In this document: piece by piece, positions 7,808 to 16,951 of the stretch
Layout of the letters: each line of letters begins with the position of its first letter
How positions within the stretch are numbered: the first letter of the stretch is position 1
Assembly: GCF_032918005.1 (NCBI RefSeq)
Contig: NZ_CP136628.1
Span: forward strand, 5,441,501-5,505,500
Reading direction: 5' to 3'
DNA length: 64,000 nt
Source of the DNA: Bradyrhizobium sp. NDS-1
Lineage (GTDB): Bacteria > Pseudomonadota > Alphaproteobacteria > Rhizobiales > Xanthobacteraceae
Notes under the pieces: generated by a model
The model's database searches: none
What the model was told of the DNA's origin: nothing
What the model saw: the letters and a program-made list of their open reading frames with translations, nothing else
Made by a program: the position numbers and the translations under genes

Positions 7808-9610
7808 TTACTCGAACAGAGGCGCCAGCTCCATCTGTGGCACCAGCACGAGGCCCTTGTCGGTGATGCGGATTTCCGGAATGACCGATAGCGGAATCAA
7901 ATTGAAACCCATGTAGGGGATGGTGCAGCCGGCCTCGGCCCATTCCTTCTTCAGCGCCTTGACCTCTTGGGCCACTTCGGTGACGCGCTTGTCGGACAGG
8001 AGCCCCGCGATCGGCAGCGGGACCAGCGCCCTCACCTTGCCGTCGGCGACGACGCAGACACCACCCTGTTGCGCTTTGATGGCTGATATTGCCGCATGCA
8101 TATCGCCCTCGTTGGTGCCCGCGACGATGATGTTATGGCTGTCGTGCCCGACGCTGGAGGCGACTGCGCCGCGCTTGAGGCCAAAATCCTTCAGCAGGCC
8201 GTGGGCAACGTTGCCCGCGGATTTGCCGTGACGCTCGACCACCGTGACGAAGCAGAGGCCGTACCGCGCGAACAGCGACGGCCAGTCCTTTGCCGGCTCG
8301 ATCGCGACCTTCTCGTGGATCAGCGTAATGCCCGGCAGCGCGGTCTTGATCGCATTGACGGTGCAGGCCGTCGCCGGCAGCTCCGGCGTCAGCTTCATCG
8401 TCTCCGGCAGTTTGACGGTGGCGTAAGCAGCCTTCGGATATTGATAGCGCTGCGACAGCGCCTGATCGAGAAGCGGCGTGATCTTGCCATGCTCGACCAC
8501 GAGCTCGCCGCCATACCAGGTACATTGGGGCCTGAGCTGATCGTCCATCAGCACGAGATCGGCCCGGCGTCCGCCGCCGAGCCCGCCGATATCGCCATCC
8601 ATGCCGAAGCGGGTTGCGCCATGCAGCGAGCCCATCGACCAGGCCTGTTCCGGCGACATGCCGGCTTTCACGGCTTCGCGCACCACCCAATCCAGACCGA
8701 ACAGCAGGAGATCGTCGGCATCGCGGTCGTCGGTGCACACGGCGGTGCGCTTGTGAGAGGCCCCGAGCTCGGTGACCGTGCGGATCGCCTGCGGCAGCGA
8801 GTGCCATGGCGTCGTCGGCGGCCCGCCGCGCAGGAACACCCAGACGCCAGCGTCGAGCAGATCGTCGGCGATGTCGCGATCAATCGCCTCATGGGTGTCG
8901 GTCACGCCGCTCGCCGCATAGGCCGCAACAAATTCGCGGCCGTAGACGTGACCAGAGACGGGACGGCCCCGCTTCAAGGCGGCCGCGAGGATGGCGTGAC
9001 TACGCTCGTCGCCCATCGTCACCGGCACAAAGTCCATCTTCTCGCCGAGCGCGACAGCCTCCGGCCAACGATCGAACAGGCCGGCGATCTTGTCCGGTGT
9101 GAGGTCTCCGCCGGCGGTCTCCAGTTCCGCCGAGGTCGCCGGCACCGTGCTCGGCACCGTCAGGAAGATCGAGAGCGGCGCCTCGCGCGCGTCCTCCAGC
9201 ATCGCCTCGACGCCGGCGACGTCCATGACGTTGCCGATCTCGTGGCTGTCGCAAAAGATCGTGGTGGTGCCGTTCAGCAGCGCCGCCTCCGCATAAGCGC
9301 AGGCCGTCACCATCGAGGATTCGATGTGGATGTGCGGATCGACCAGGCCCGGCGCGATGATGCCGCCGGCCGCGTCGTAAGTCGCGACACCGCTCCAGGC
9401 CTTCTTCGCCGTACCCGCTGGCTTCACCGCGGCGATGCGCCCGCCGGTGATCCAGATCTCCCGACCGGGTTGGATGCGCTCCGAATAGGTCGAGAGCACC
9501 CGGGCGCCGGTCACAACGAGGTCGGGCGCGAGACGTGCGGAGGCCACATCGGCCAGACGCCGGGTCATCGCATGCAGCGGTTCGACGGCAAAGCGGGCAA
9601 GTTTGGTCAT
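7808..9610 (-). CDS. ade: Adenine deaminase
   Basis: 600 residues of the amidohydrolase superfamily, adenine deaminase branch. The metal-binding motif [10 protein letters not shown] lies at about 92-101. [20 protein letters not shown] and [10 protein letters not shown] follow, and the C-terminal domain has [16 protein letters not shown], typical of bacterial Ade. It deaminates adenine to hypoxanthine with loss of ammonia. GAGGGG precedes the ATG. It sits upstream of gcl on the same strand; since purine breakdown through ureidoglycolate ends in glyoxylate, a metabolic link to gcl is plausible, but no other purine-degradation gene lies in the window. Confidence 0.92.
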   Translation of the reverse strand: MTKLARFAVEPLHAMTRRLADVASARLAPDLVVTGARVLSTYSERIQPGREIWITGGRIAAVKPAGTAKKAWSGVATYDAAGGIIAPGLVDPHIHIESSMVTACAYAEAALLNGTTTIFCDSHEIGNVMDVAGVEAMLEDAREAPLSIFLTVPSTVPATSAELETAGGDLTPDKIAGLFDRWPEAVALGEKMDFVPVTMGDERSHAILAAALKRGRPVSGHVYGREFVAAYAASGVTDTHEAIDRDIADDLLDAGVWVFLRGGPPTTPWHSLPQAIRTVTELGASHKRTAVCTDDRDADDLLLFGLDWVVREAVKAGMSPEQAWSMGSLHGATRFGMDGDIGGLGGGRRADLVLMDDQLRPQCTWYGGELVVEHGKITPLLDQALSQRYQYPKAAYATVKLPETMKLTPELPATACTVNAIKTALPGITLIHEKVAIEPAKDWPSLFARYGLCFVTVVERHGKSAGNVAHGLLKDFGLKRGAVASSVGHDSHNIIVAGTNEGDMHAAISAIKAQQGGVCVVADGKVRALVPLPIAGLLSDKRVTEVAQEVKALKKEWAEAGCTIPYMGFNLIPLSVIPEIRITDKGLVLVPQMELAPLFE

Positions 9611-9696
9611 CGGGACCCCTCGCGTGGCGGTACGGCCCTGCGATGGTTACGCCGTGCGCCAGACCGGGCAAGCTCAAATATGGCGGCACGCCTTGC

Positions 9697-10491
9697 TTAC
9701 GCTTTAGGCGCCGAACTGCCTGCCGTTGCGGCCCTTCGGCGCGAGTTCCGCGGTCTCGAAATCGGTGCGGCAGCGGGTTTGACCCGAATCCGCATCGACC
9801 GCCCTTTTTGCTCGTCAATCTCGAAGGAATTTGTCTTCCGTACGAGGTCGCTCAGCTTTCGGAAGCCGAACGTCCTCGGATCGAAATCGGATGCGAGGTT
9901 GGCAAGCTGCCGGCCGACCTCGCCGAGAGGGACCCAGCCGTCCTCGCTCTCCATCTGGGTGATGACCTTCTTGATGATGGGTGTGGCCGCATCGGGCGGC
10001 TGAAGCGGCGCCGCCCGCGAGGTGGCGTCCTGCGTATTCGCTGATCCAGCGAGGAGGTTCTCGGTGTAAACGAATCTGCGGCAAGCCTGGCGGAAGCTTT
10101 CCGGCGTCTTCTGCTCGCCGAACCCGAAGACGTCGATGCCCTGCTCCCGGATGCGGGCAGCCAAGCGGGTAAAGTCGCTGTCGGACGAAACCAGGCAAAA
10201 CCCGTCGAACCGGCCGCTGTGAAGCAGGTCCATCGCATCGATAACCAGGGTGATGTCAGAGGCGTTCTTTCCCGTCGTATAAGCGAACTGCTGCTGCGGG
10301 ATGATGGCGTGCTTCGACAGGATGTCGGCCCAGCCCCTGGATCGTGCGTTGGAGAAGTCGCCGTAGATGCGGCGGACGCTGGCCTCCCCGATCTTGGCAA
10401 TCTCCTCGAACAGGCCGTCCGCGATCTTCGCCGAGGCATTGTCGGCGTCGATCAGAACCGCGAGACGGGGCGAACGGAGCTCAGAAGGCAT
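9697..10491 (-). CDS. NYN-domain ribonuclease-like protein with LOTUS/OST-HTH domain
   Basis: 264 residues in two parts. Residues 1-150 form a NYN (PIN-like) nuclease domain with the acidic signature LIDADNAS (13-20), a central ASDITLVIDAMDLLHSG and VSSDSDFTRLAARIREQG. The three Asp positions expected to bind metal are present. Residues 175-240 carry the OST-HTH/LOTUS fold (IIKKVITQMESEDGWVPLGEVG, FDPRTFGFRKLSDLVRK). The tail is basic (RPRNSRRRAA). Such proteins are thought to act on RNA; the target is unknown. It stands alone, between ade and tctA on the same strand. Confidence 0.88.
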   Translation of the reverse strand: MPSELRSPRLAVLIDADNASAKIADGLFEEIAKIGEASVRRIYGDFSNARSRGWADILSKHAIIPQQQFAYTTGKNASDITLVIDAMDLLHSGRFDGFCLVSSDSDFTRLAARIREQGIDVFGFGEQKTPESFRQACRRFVYTENLLAGSANTQDATSRAAPLQPPDAATPIIKKVITQMESEDGWVPLGEVGRQLANLASDFDPRTFGFRKLSDLVRKTNSFEIDEQKGRSMRIRVKPAAAPISRPRNSRRRAATAGSSAPKA

Positions 10492-10543
10492 GACAGTTCC
10501 CCACGAATGGACGCGACACGAGAAGACAAATGCGTCGGGACGG

Positions 10544-12046
10544 CTAGTCCTCGTTCGCCTTGAAGCGTCCCATCCCCTTCAGCACAAAGGGGGCCAACAG
10601 CGCAACCAGCGCGATGCCGAGCAGTGTCGCCGAGATCGGGCTTTGCAGCAGCGTCATGGGATCGCCAAGGCTGATCGCCAGCGCTCTGCGCAACTGGCTC
10701 TCGGCGATCGGGCCCAGGATCAGGCCGACGACGACAGGCGCGATCGGAAAATCGAACCGGCGCATCAGGAATCCGAGCACGCCGAAGCCGGCCAGCATCG
10801 ACAGCTCGATGACCGACGGCTTTGCCGCGATGGTGCCCATGGTCGCGAACACGAGGATGCCGGCGTAGAGCCAGGGCTGTGGGATCGCGAGCAGCCGCAC
10901 CCACAGGCCGACCAGCGGCAAATTGAGCACCAGCAGCATCATGTTGGCGATGAACAGGCTGGCGATCAGGCCCCACACGAGGTCAGGCCGCTCGGCGAAC
11001 AGCAGCGGCCCCGGGTTGAGGCCATATTGCTGGAATCCCGCCAGCATCATCGCGGCCGTCGCCGAGGTCGGCAGCCCCAGCGTCAGCAGCGGCACCAAGG
11101 TGCCGGCGGCAGAGGCGTTGTTGGCGGCTTCCGGTCCGGCCACGCCCTCGATCGCGCCTTTGCCGAATTCTTCGGGATGTTTCGTCAGCCGCTTCTCGGT
11201 CGAATAGGACAGGAAGGTCGGGATCTCTGCACCGCCCGCGGGTAGCGCGCCGATCGGGAAGCCGAACATGGTGCCGCGCAACCACGGCTTCCACGAGCGC
11301 TTCCAGTCTTCCTTCGTCATCCACAGCGAGCCGCGCACCGGCTCGAGCTTCTCCTCGCTGTGGTGGCGGCGCGATGCGACGTAGAGCGCCTCGCCGACCG
11401 CGAACAGGCCCACCGCAAGCGTCGTCACCTCGACGCCGTCAAGCAGCTCGGGGACGCCAAACGCAAGCCGGGCCTGGCCGGTCAACTTGTCGATGCCGAC
11501 GAGGCCGAGCGTCAGGCCGATGAACAGGCTGGTCAGGCCGCGGATCGGAGAATCTCCGAATGTCGCCGACACCGTGACGAAGGCGACGCACATCAAAGCA
11601 AAATAATCCTCGGGGCCAAAGCGCACGGCGAAATCGACCAGCCAAGGCGCCAGGAACGCCAGACCGATGGTGGCGATGGTGCCGGCGACAAAGGAGCCGA
11701 TCGCCGAGGTCGCAAGCGCCGGCCCGCCGCGGCCCGCCTTGGCCATCTTGTTGCCTTCGAGCGCGGTCGCCATCGAGGCGCTTTCGCCGGGCGTATTGAT
11801 CAGGATCGCCGTGGTCGATCCGCCGTACATGCCGCCGTAATAGATGCCGGCGAACATGATCAGCGATCCGCCGGGATCGAGCTTGTAGGTGACCGGCAGC
11901 AGCAGTGCGACCGTCAAGGCCGGACCGATGCCGGGCAGCACGCCCACGGCGGTGCCGAGAAACACGCCGATCAGCGCGTAAAGCAAATTCATCGGCTGGA
12001 CGGCGACGGCCATGCCGTGGGCAAGCGCCGCAAAAGTATCCATCAC
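10544..12046 (-). CDS. tctA: Tripartite tricarboxylate transporter, large permease subunit TctA
   Basis: 500 residues, highly hydrophobic, with about 12 membrane segments. Family signatures are [17 protein letters not shown] near 38-54 and [22 protein letters not shown] near 67-88, with [45 protein letters not shown] in the second half. TctA forms the channel of TTT carboxylate uptake systems, driven by the ion gradient. Its start overlaps the tctB stop by 4 bases. This set is distinct from the second TTT operon at 27752-30893; its substrate is unknown. Confidence 0.95.
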   Translation of the reverse strand: MMDTFAALAHGMAVAVQPMNLLYALIGVFLGTAVGVLPGIGPALTVALLLPVTYKLDPGGSLIMFAGIYYGGMYGGSTTAILINTPGESASMATALEGNKMAKAGRGGPALATSAIGSFVAGTIATIGLAFLAPWLVDFAVRFGPEDYFALMCVAFVTVSATFGDSPIRGLTSLFIGLTLGLVGIDKLTGQARLAFGVPELLDGVEVTTLAVGLFAVGEALYVASRRHHSEEKLEPVRGSLWMTKEDWKRSWKPWLRGTMFGFPIGALPAGGAEIPTFLSYSTEKRLTKHPEEFGKGAIEGVAGPEAANNASAAGTLVPLLTLGLPTSATAAMMLAGFQQYGLNPGPLLFAERPDLVWGLIASLFIANMMLLVLNLPLVGLWVRLLAIPQPWLYAGILVFATMGTIAAKPSVIELSMLAGFGVLGFLMRRFDFPIAPVVVGLILGPIAESQLRRALAISLGDPMTLLQSPISATLLGIALVALLAPFVLKGMGRFKANED

Positions 12047-12528
12047 AGCAGTCGCTCCAGAGGTCCGGCCGGAAGGCTCAGCGTCAGCAGGCGGTCAAAC
12101 GCGAGATAAATGAGCGTCGACATCACGAGGGCGATGATAGAATCCACCAGGATGGCGCGGCGCCCGAACGCCGCCGACGTCGTCACGAACAGCGCCGAGG
12201 TCGCCAGGTTGAAGCCGCCGCCGAAGCCGATGATGGCGATCAGCAGCGCCAGGCCGATGAGGATCAAGATCACCGGCACGGGATCGGCGCTCTCTCGCGC
12301 CGGCAGATTGCCGCGCAGCGCGTCGATAAGATTGCCGATCGCGAGCAGCGCGAGGCCGATGGCGATCACGACAGGCATCGCCTCCGGCCCCATGCCGTAC
12401 ATCGCGGTGGATTGCAGGTGGCGCGCGTCAAGGACCAGCACCGCGGCAAGACCTGCGAGAAGCGCGGCGATGACGATGCCGGCGCGATCGACGCGCCGCG
12501 GCGGCTGGGCCGGATCGCCTGAGGTCAT
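12043..12528 (-). CDS. tctB: Tripartite tricarboxylate transporter, small permease subunit TctB
   Basis: 161 residues with four hydrophobic segments (about 15-33, 45-65, 82-105 and 120-140), the normal size and layout for TctB. The segment [30 protein letters not shown] is typical. It overlaps tctC by 4 bases and tctA by 4 bases, so translation of tctC, tctB and tctA is coupled. Confidence 0.9.
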   Translation of the reverse strand: MTSGDPAQPPRRVDRAGIVIAALLAGLAAVLVLDARHLQSTAMYGMGPEAMPVVIAIGLALLAIGNLIDALRGNLPARESADPVPVILILIGLALLIAIIGFGGGFNLATSALFVTTSAAFGRRAILVDSIIALVMSTLIYLAFDRLLTLSLPAGPLERLL

Positions 12529-13493
12529 GATTTGACGAGGCCGACCGACTTCAGCACGTCGGTGACGCGCACGGTTTCCTTCTTCAGGAAATCGGCGAAG
12601 GCGTCGCCGCCGAGATAGGCATCCTCCCAGCCCTTCTGCTTGAGGATTTCCTTCCAGGCATCCGACTTCACCATCTTCTCGACCGCCTCCGTCAGCGTCT
12701 TCTTCTGCTCAGGCGTAATACCGGGAGGCGCGACCACCGAGCGCCAGTTGGCAATCACGAGGTCGATGCCCTGCTCCTTGAAGGTCGGGATGTCGTTGCC
12801 CGGGAGGCGCTTCTCCGAGGTGACGCCGATCGCGCGCAGCTTGCCGGACTTGATCTGCCCTTCATATTCGCTGAGGCCCGAAATGCCCGCGGTGACCTTG
12901 CCGCCGAGGATCGCGGCGAGCGACTCACCGCCGCCGGAGAACGGGATGTAGTTGATCTTCTTGGCGTCGGCACCGACCGCGCCGGCGAACAGGGCCGCCA
13001 TCACATGGTCGACGCCGCCGGCCGAACCCCCGGCAAACGTGACCTTGGCGATGTCGGCCTTCACCGCGGCGGCGAGATCCTGCGCAGTCTTGATCGGCGA
13101 ATTCGCGGGAACCACGATCACCTGGATTTCCTCGGTCAGGCGCGCGATCGGCGTCACCTGCTCCAGCGTCACCGGCGACTTGTTCATGGCCAGCGCGCCT
13201 ACCATGACGAAGCCGTTGACCATCATCTGGTTGCCGTCGCCCTTGGCACCGTTGACGAACTGCGCAATGCCCACACTGCCGCCGGCGCCGGGAACGTTGG
13301 TGACCTGCACGCTGCGCGCAACACCGGAAGCCACCAGAGCCTGCTGCATCGATCGCGCGGTCTGGTCCCAGCCGCCGCCGGGCGCGGCCGGCGCCATCAG
13401 CTTGAGCTCGAGCGGTTGGGCCAGGGAAGGCGTCGCTGCCGCAAGGGTCAGCGCAACGGCCGCGCCGGCAAGGCGCGGGGAAAAGCGAAACAT
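12525..13493 (-). CDS. tctC: Tripartite tricarboxylate transporter, periplasmic binding protein TctC (Bug family)
   Basis: 322 residues. A signal peptide ends near ATPSLAQP (residue 26). The body has the Bug signatures LKLMAPAAPGGGWDQTARSMQ, TNVPGAGGSVGIAQF and the late FAGGSAGGVDHVMAALFAGAVGADAKKINYIPFSGGGESLAAILGG. Proteins of this branch bind small carboxylates in the periplasm and present them to TctAB. It is the first structural gene of this TTT set, 107 bases downstream of the IclR gene, which may control it. The ligand cannot be read from sequence. Confidence 0.93.
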   Translation of the reverse strand: MFRFSPRLAGAAVALTLAAATPSLAQPLELKLMAPAAPGGGWDQTARSMQQALVASGVARSVQVTNVPGAGGSVGIAQFVNGAKGDGNQMMVNGFVMVGALAMNKSPVTLEQVTPIARLTEEIQVIVVPANSPIKTAQDLAAAVKADIAKVTFAGGSAGGVDHVMAALFAGAVGADAKKINYIPFSGGGESLAAILGGKVTAGISGLSEYEGQIKSGKLRAIGVTSEKRLPGNDIPTFKEQGIDLVIANWRSVVAPPGITPEQKKTLTEAVEKMVKSDAWKEILKQKGWEDAYLGGDAFADFLKKETVRVTDVLKSVGLVKS

Positions 13494-13600
13494 GGGGGCA
13501 TCTCCAGGCTCATGCGGACGTTTGCCGCATTGTGTCGTTTGGTCGCATATCAGCCAAAACGGCCGATGCTGTCCAGCGACAGCGCCCAGATTCCTCCGCT

Positions 13601-14443
13601 TTAGCGGGGCGTCGGCATCACCCCGCCCAGGGCGAGGGTCAGTTCGCCGGCGACATTGCGCACGATTTGGCCCACGTCCGGCAATCTGTCGTCGGTCAGG
13701 CGGCTGGTCATGCCGGAGACGGAAATCGCCGCGAGCGGCTCGGCGCAGTCGTTGTATACCACCGCGGCAATGCAGCGAAGGCCCATGCAGGCCTCTTCAT
13801 CGTCGAGCGCAAAACCCTGCTGGCGGATCTTTTCGAGTTCCTTGAACAGATCGCTCGGCCGCACGATCGACTTCCCGGTCAGGCGCGGCATGCCGTGATG
13901 GCGGATGACGGCGCCGACGTCCTCGTCCGAATAGGTCGCGAGCACCGCCTTGCCGACGCCTGACGTCACCATAGGGACCCGGCCGCCGACCTGGGTCAGC
14001 GAACGCATGATCTCGCGGCTCTCCATGCGGGTGAGAACGATGATGAATTCGTCGTCGACGACGGCGAGATTGGCGGTCTCGCGGGTGAGATCGCGCAGCT
14101 TGCGCAAGTAAGGAATCGCCTGCGTCGAGAAGTTGCGCCGCCACGCAAAGCTCGCGCCGACCGTGAAGGCGCGCGAGCCGACGTGCCATTTGGATTCGGC
14201 GCGGTCGAACTGCACGAAGCGACGGCTTTCCAGCGTCGCCAGCAGACGGTGCACAGTCGAGGCCGACAGACCGGTGCGCACGGCCAGATCGCTGAGCCGA
14301 TAGCCCTCGTCGTCCTCGGCCAGCGTTTCGAGAATCGACAGCGCGCGGTCGACGGACTGCACACCGCCGTCACGCGCCTCGTGCTCGACCTCTGACGAAG
14401 ACCGGGCCTCAAGCGACTTGCGCCGGATCACGTTCTTGCTCAT
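13601..14443 (-). CDS. IclR-family transcriptional regulator
   Basis: 280 residues from the chosen start. The winged helix (YRLSDLAVRTGLSASTVHRLLATLESRRFVQFD) is N-terminal and an IclR effector domain follows, ending in CAEPLAAISVSGMTSRL. The ATG at 14443 is preferred because AAGG lies 6 bases upstream. An in-frame ATG at 14464 is inside the stem of an inverted repeat and has only a poorly placed GGA. The gene lies between the acyl-CoA ligase (71 bases upstream) and tctCBA, all on the minus strand. IclR proteins usually sense a carboxylate or aromatic acid and often control adjacent uptake genes, so it may govern the TTT set. Confidence 0.88.
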   Translation of the reverse strand: MSKNVIRRKSLEARSSSEVEHEARDGGVQSVDRALSILETLAEDDEGYRLSDLAVRTGLSASTVHRLLATLESRRFVQFDRAESKWHVGSRAFTVGASFAWRRNFSTQAIPYLRKLRDLTRETANLAVVDDEFIIVLTRMESREIMRSLTQVGGRVPMVTSGVGKAVLATYSDEDVGAVIRHHGMPRLTGKSIVRPSDLFKELEKIRQQGFALDDEEACMGLRCIAAVVYNDCAEPLAAISVSGMTSRLTDDRLPDVGQIVRNVAGELTLALGGVMPTPR

Positions 14444-14460
14444 CGCGACCTTGGCTAATG

Positions 14461-14499
14461 TCATTTCCGGGACGCGCGGAAGCACGAACCCGGAAATGA
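14461..14499 (-). terminator. Inverted repeat between the acyl-CoA ligase and iclR genes
   Basis: TCATTTCCGGG (14461-14471) pairs perfectly with CCCGGAAATGA (14489-14499), an 11-base-pair stem with a 17-base loop, just downstream of the ligase stop. There is no U-run, so it may be a weak terminator, an mRNA-stabilising structure or a dispersed repeat (the CATTCCGGG core recurs at 36786 and 41194). Confidence 0.5.
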
Positions 14500-14513
14500 C
14501 AGGAGAGACAGCG

Positions 14514-16643
14514 TCAGAGCAGCCCTGCCCCGCGCGCCCATTTGTACTTGGCGCCGAGCACCTCGACCGGAAGCTCGGTCGAATAGGCATAGGCCGGGAT
14601 GCCGTTCTGGTAGAGATATTCGGCGGCTTCCTCGACCTCGACGTCGCCGGCCAGTGAGGCCACGATCGGCTTCACGAAGCCCTTGGCCTCCATCTCCTTC
14701 TTCACCTCGACCATGTTGCGGGCGAACACCATCGGCGGGGTGACGATGGTGTGCCAGTAGCCGAGGATCAGCGAATGGATGCGCTCGTCCGACAGGCCGA
14801 GCTTCACCGTGTTGACATAGGTGATCGGCGGCTCGCCGCCGGTGATATCCACGGGATTTCCGGCAGCGCCAAACGGCGGGATGAACTTGCGGAACGCCGC
14901 ATCGAGATCCGGCGGCATCGACATCAGCGACAGACCGTTGTCGACGCAGGAATCCGACAGCAGCACGCCCGAGCCGCCGGCACCGGTGATGATCAGCACG
15001 TTCTCGCCCTTCGGCGTCGGCAGCACCGGCACGCCGCGGGCGAATTCGAGCAGTTGCCGCAAGCTGCGGGCCCGGATCACGCCGGACTGCGCCAGGACGT
15101 CCTCGTAGATCTTGTCGTTACCGGCGAGCGCGCCGGTGTGCGAGGACGCCGCCTTCGCGCCGGCGGAGGTGCGGCCGGCCTTGAGCACGACGACCGGCTT
15201 CTTCTTGGAGACGCGCTTTGCGGCTTCCGCAAAGGCGCGGCCGTCCTTGAGGTCTTCGCAATGCTGGGCAATGATCGAGGTGTTCGGGTCCTGCTCGAAG
15301 AAGGCGAGCAGATCGTCCTCGTCGATGTCGGACTTGTTGCCGAGGCCGACGATGGCCGAGACGCCCATTTTGGCCGAGCGCGAGAACCCGATGATTGCCA
15401 TGCCGATGCCGCCCGACTGCGACGACAGCGCCGCGTGGCCCTTGACGTCGTAAGCCGTGCAGAAGGTCGCGCAGAGATTGGCGGGCGTATAATAGAAGCC
15501 GTAGATGTTCGGCCCCATCAGGCGGATGTCGTATTTCTTGCCGACCTCGACGATCTCGGCCTGCAGCTCGGGCGCGCCGGCCTCGGCAAAGCCCGACGGA
15601 ATCAGCACCGCACCCGGGATTTTCTTCTCGCCGCATTCGGTCAGCGCCGCCGCCACGAACTTCGCGGGGATCGCGAACACCGCGGTGTCGATCACGCCCG
15701 GCACGTCCTTGACGCTCTTGTAGGCCTTGTAGCCGAGGATCTCGGCGGCCTTGGGATGGATCGGATAGATATCGCCCTTGTAGCCGCCGTTGATGAGGTT
15801 CTTCATCACGGAGTTGCCGATCTTGCCGTCCTCCGCAGAGGCGCCGACCACGGCGACCGCCTTCGGCTGCATGATACGGTTCATCGCCGCGACGATCTCT
15901 TCGGTCGGACGCGGCTTCGGCTTCGGCACATAGGCGAAGTCGACGACGATGCGGACGTCGGCGGCGGTCGCGCCCTTCGGCGTCGCGAAAACAGGGTTGA
16001 GATCGAGCTCGACGATTTCAGGGAAATCGGTGACGAGCTGCGAGACCTTGACGATGACATCCGCAAGCGCCGTGCGGTTCACTGGCTCGCCGCCGCGCAC
16101 GCCCTTCAGGATCTCATGCGCCTGGATGCCGTCGAGCATCGAGAGCGCGTCTTCCTTGGTCGCGGGCGCCAGGCGGAAGGTGATGTCCTTGAGGACTTCG
16201 ACCAGCACGCCGCCGAGGCCGAAGGCGACCAGCTTGCCGAACGAGCCGTCGGTGATCGAACCGACGATCACTTCGGTGCCGCCGGCCAGCATCTGCTGCA
16301 CCTGGACGCCCTCGATCTTGGCGTCGGCCTTGTACTTCCTGGCATTGCCGAGGATGGTCTCGTAGGCCTTCTCGGCCTCCTCGGCCGTCTTGAGGCCGAC
16401 GATGACGCCGCCCGCTTCGGTCTTGTGAAGGATATCAGGCGAGACGATCTTCATCACGACCGGGAAGCCCATGGACGAAGCCATCTTGCCGGCCTCGCCG
16501 GCCGACTTCGCCACGCCCTCCTTCGGCACCGGAATGCCGTAGGCGTCGCAGACCAGCTTGCCTTCCGGCGCCGTCAGGCTGGTGCGGTTGTCCGCCTTGA
16601 CCTGGTCAAGCACCTTGCGGACGGCATCTTTGGAATTGGACAT
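14514..16643 (-). CDS. ADP-forming acyl-CoA ligase (acetate-CoA ligase family)
   Basis: 709 residues with a fused, permuted domain order. An ATP-grasp domain is N-terminal (about 20-225; GFPVVMKIVSPDILHKTEAGGV and FGLGGVLVEVLKD). A CoA-binding Rossmann domain follows (about 245-345; AVAVVGASAEDGKIG). Succinyl-CoA-synthetase-like domains come last, with the phosphohistidine motif ASSHTGALAGND. Members make acyl-CoA from acid, ATP and CoA, giving ADP. The ATG at 16643 has GGGAGA upstream; the longer open frame is not family-like. The gene is divergent from gntR-oxc-frc and has a copy of the shared palindromic operator 154 bases upstream, so activation of oxalate, formate or a related acid is inferred. 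Confidence 0.88.
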   Translation of the reverse strand: MSNSKDAVRKVLDQVKADNRTSLTAPEGKLVCDAYGIPVPKEGVAKSAGEAGKMASSMGFPVVMKIVSPDILHKTEAGGVIVGLKTAEEAEKAYETILGNARKYKADAKIEGVQVQQMLAGGTEVIVGSITDGSFGKLVAFGLGGVLVEVLKDITFRLAPATKEDALSMLDGIQAHEILKGVRGGEPVNRTALADVIVKVSQLVTDFPEIVELDLNPVFATPKGATAADVRIVVDFAYVPKPKPRPTEEIVAAMNRIMQPKAVAVVGASAEDGKIGNSVMKNLINGGYKGDIYPIHPKAAEILGYKAYKSVKDVPGVIDTAVFAIPAKFVAAALTECGEKKIPGAVLIPSGFAEAGAPELQAEIVEVGKKYDIRLMGPNIYGFYYTPANLCATFCTAYDVKGHAALSSQSGGIGMAIIGFSRSAKMGVSAIVGLGNKSDIDEDDLLAFFEQDPNTSIIAQHCEDLKDGRAFAEAAKRVSKKKPVVVLKAGRTSAGAKAASSHTGALAGNDKIYEDVLAQSGVIRARSLRQLLEFARGVPVLPTPKGENVLIITGAGGSGVLLSDSCVDNGLSLMSMPPDLDAAFRKFIPPFGAAGNPVDITGGEPPITYVNTVKLGLSDERIHSLILGYWHTIVTPPMVFARNMVEVKKEMEAKGFVKPIVASLAGDVEVEEAAEYLYQNGIPAYAYSTELPVEVLGAKYKWARGAGLL

Positions 16644-16796
16644 GTGGCTTCTCCCTTGACTCAGTTCGTTCTTTTCAAAGCGCGCGCGTAGCGGCTGCCG
16701 TGATGCTTGCCATTCGCCGCGCTTCGTTCCATGCCGCGGACCGGAGTGGCGTAAAGCCAGGATACTCCGCCGGCTTGGATCAAAAATGGCTGGCGA

Positions 16797-16813
16797 TGGC
16801 ATTTGGTATGCCA
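16797..16813 (-). promoter_or_regulatory. Predicted GntR operator upstream of the acyl-CoA ligase gene
   Basis: TGGCAT-TTGGT-ATGCCA, a perfect 6-base inverted repeat with a 5-base spacer, 154 bases before the ligase ATG. Read on the minus strand, a TTGGCT element begins 8 bases before the palindrome, the same offset as in most other copies in this window. Confidence 0.75.
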
Positions 16814-16877
16814 GAAGCCAACTTGTCAAGCCAGAGCGCACCTTAGAAGCCCGCAAAAAATAGCCAGCTTGACATTC

Positions 16878-16894
16878 TGGCATGTGGTATGCCA
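16878..16894 (+). promoter_or_regulatory. Predicted GntR operator upstream of gntR-oxc-frc
   Basis: TGGCAT-GTGGT-ATGCCA, a perfect 6-base inverted repeat with a 5-base spacer, ending 58 bases before the gntR start. A TTGACA (16869-16874) directly precedes it and could be the -35 box, with the operator filling the promoter spacer. Autoregulation of gntR is inferred. Confidence 0.78.
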
Positions 16895-16951
16895 AAAACT
16901 TTCCCGTTAATATTCCTGTAAAAGACGACTCCCCACTGGAGGAGATTCGTC

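Larger units (their letters stand above)
16644..16951. promoter_or_regulatory. Divergent control region between acyl-CoA ligase and gntR-oxc-frc
   Basis: 308 bases without a gene. It holds two copies of the TGGCAT-N5-ATGCCA palindrome (annotated separately), whose centres are 81 bases apart, one near each promoter. It is visibly richer in A and T than the flanking genes. This arrangement suggests that the GntR protein encoded here controls both directions. Confidence 0.7.

Noticed and set aside
8096..10003. 635-codon open frame on the plus strand opposite ade
   Set aside because: It is the antisense shadow of adenine deaminase and the NYN gene in GC-rich DNA; the translation is Arg/His-rich with no family motif, while the minus strand encodes clear enzymes.
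16644..16951. Insertion-sequence ends in the AT-rich gntR control region
   Set aside because: The two perfect inverted repeats there are operators repeated at other promoters; there is no transposase fragment or target duplication.
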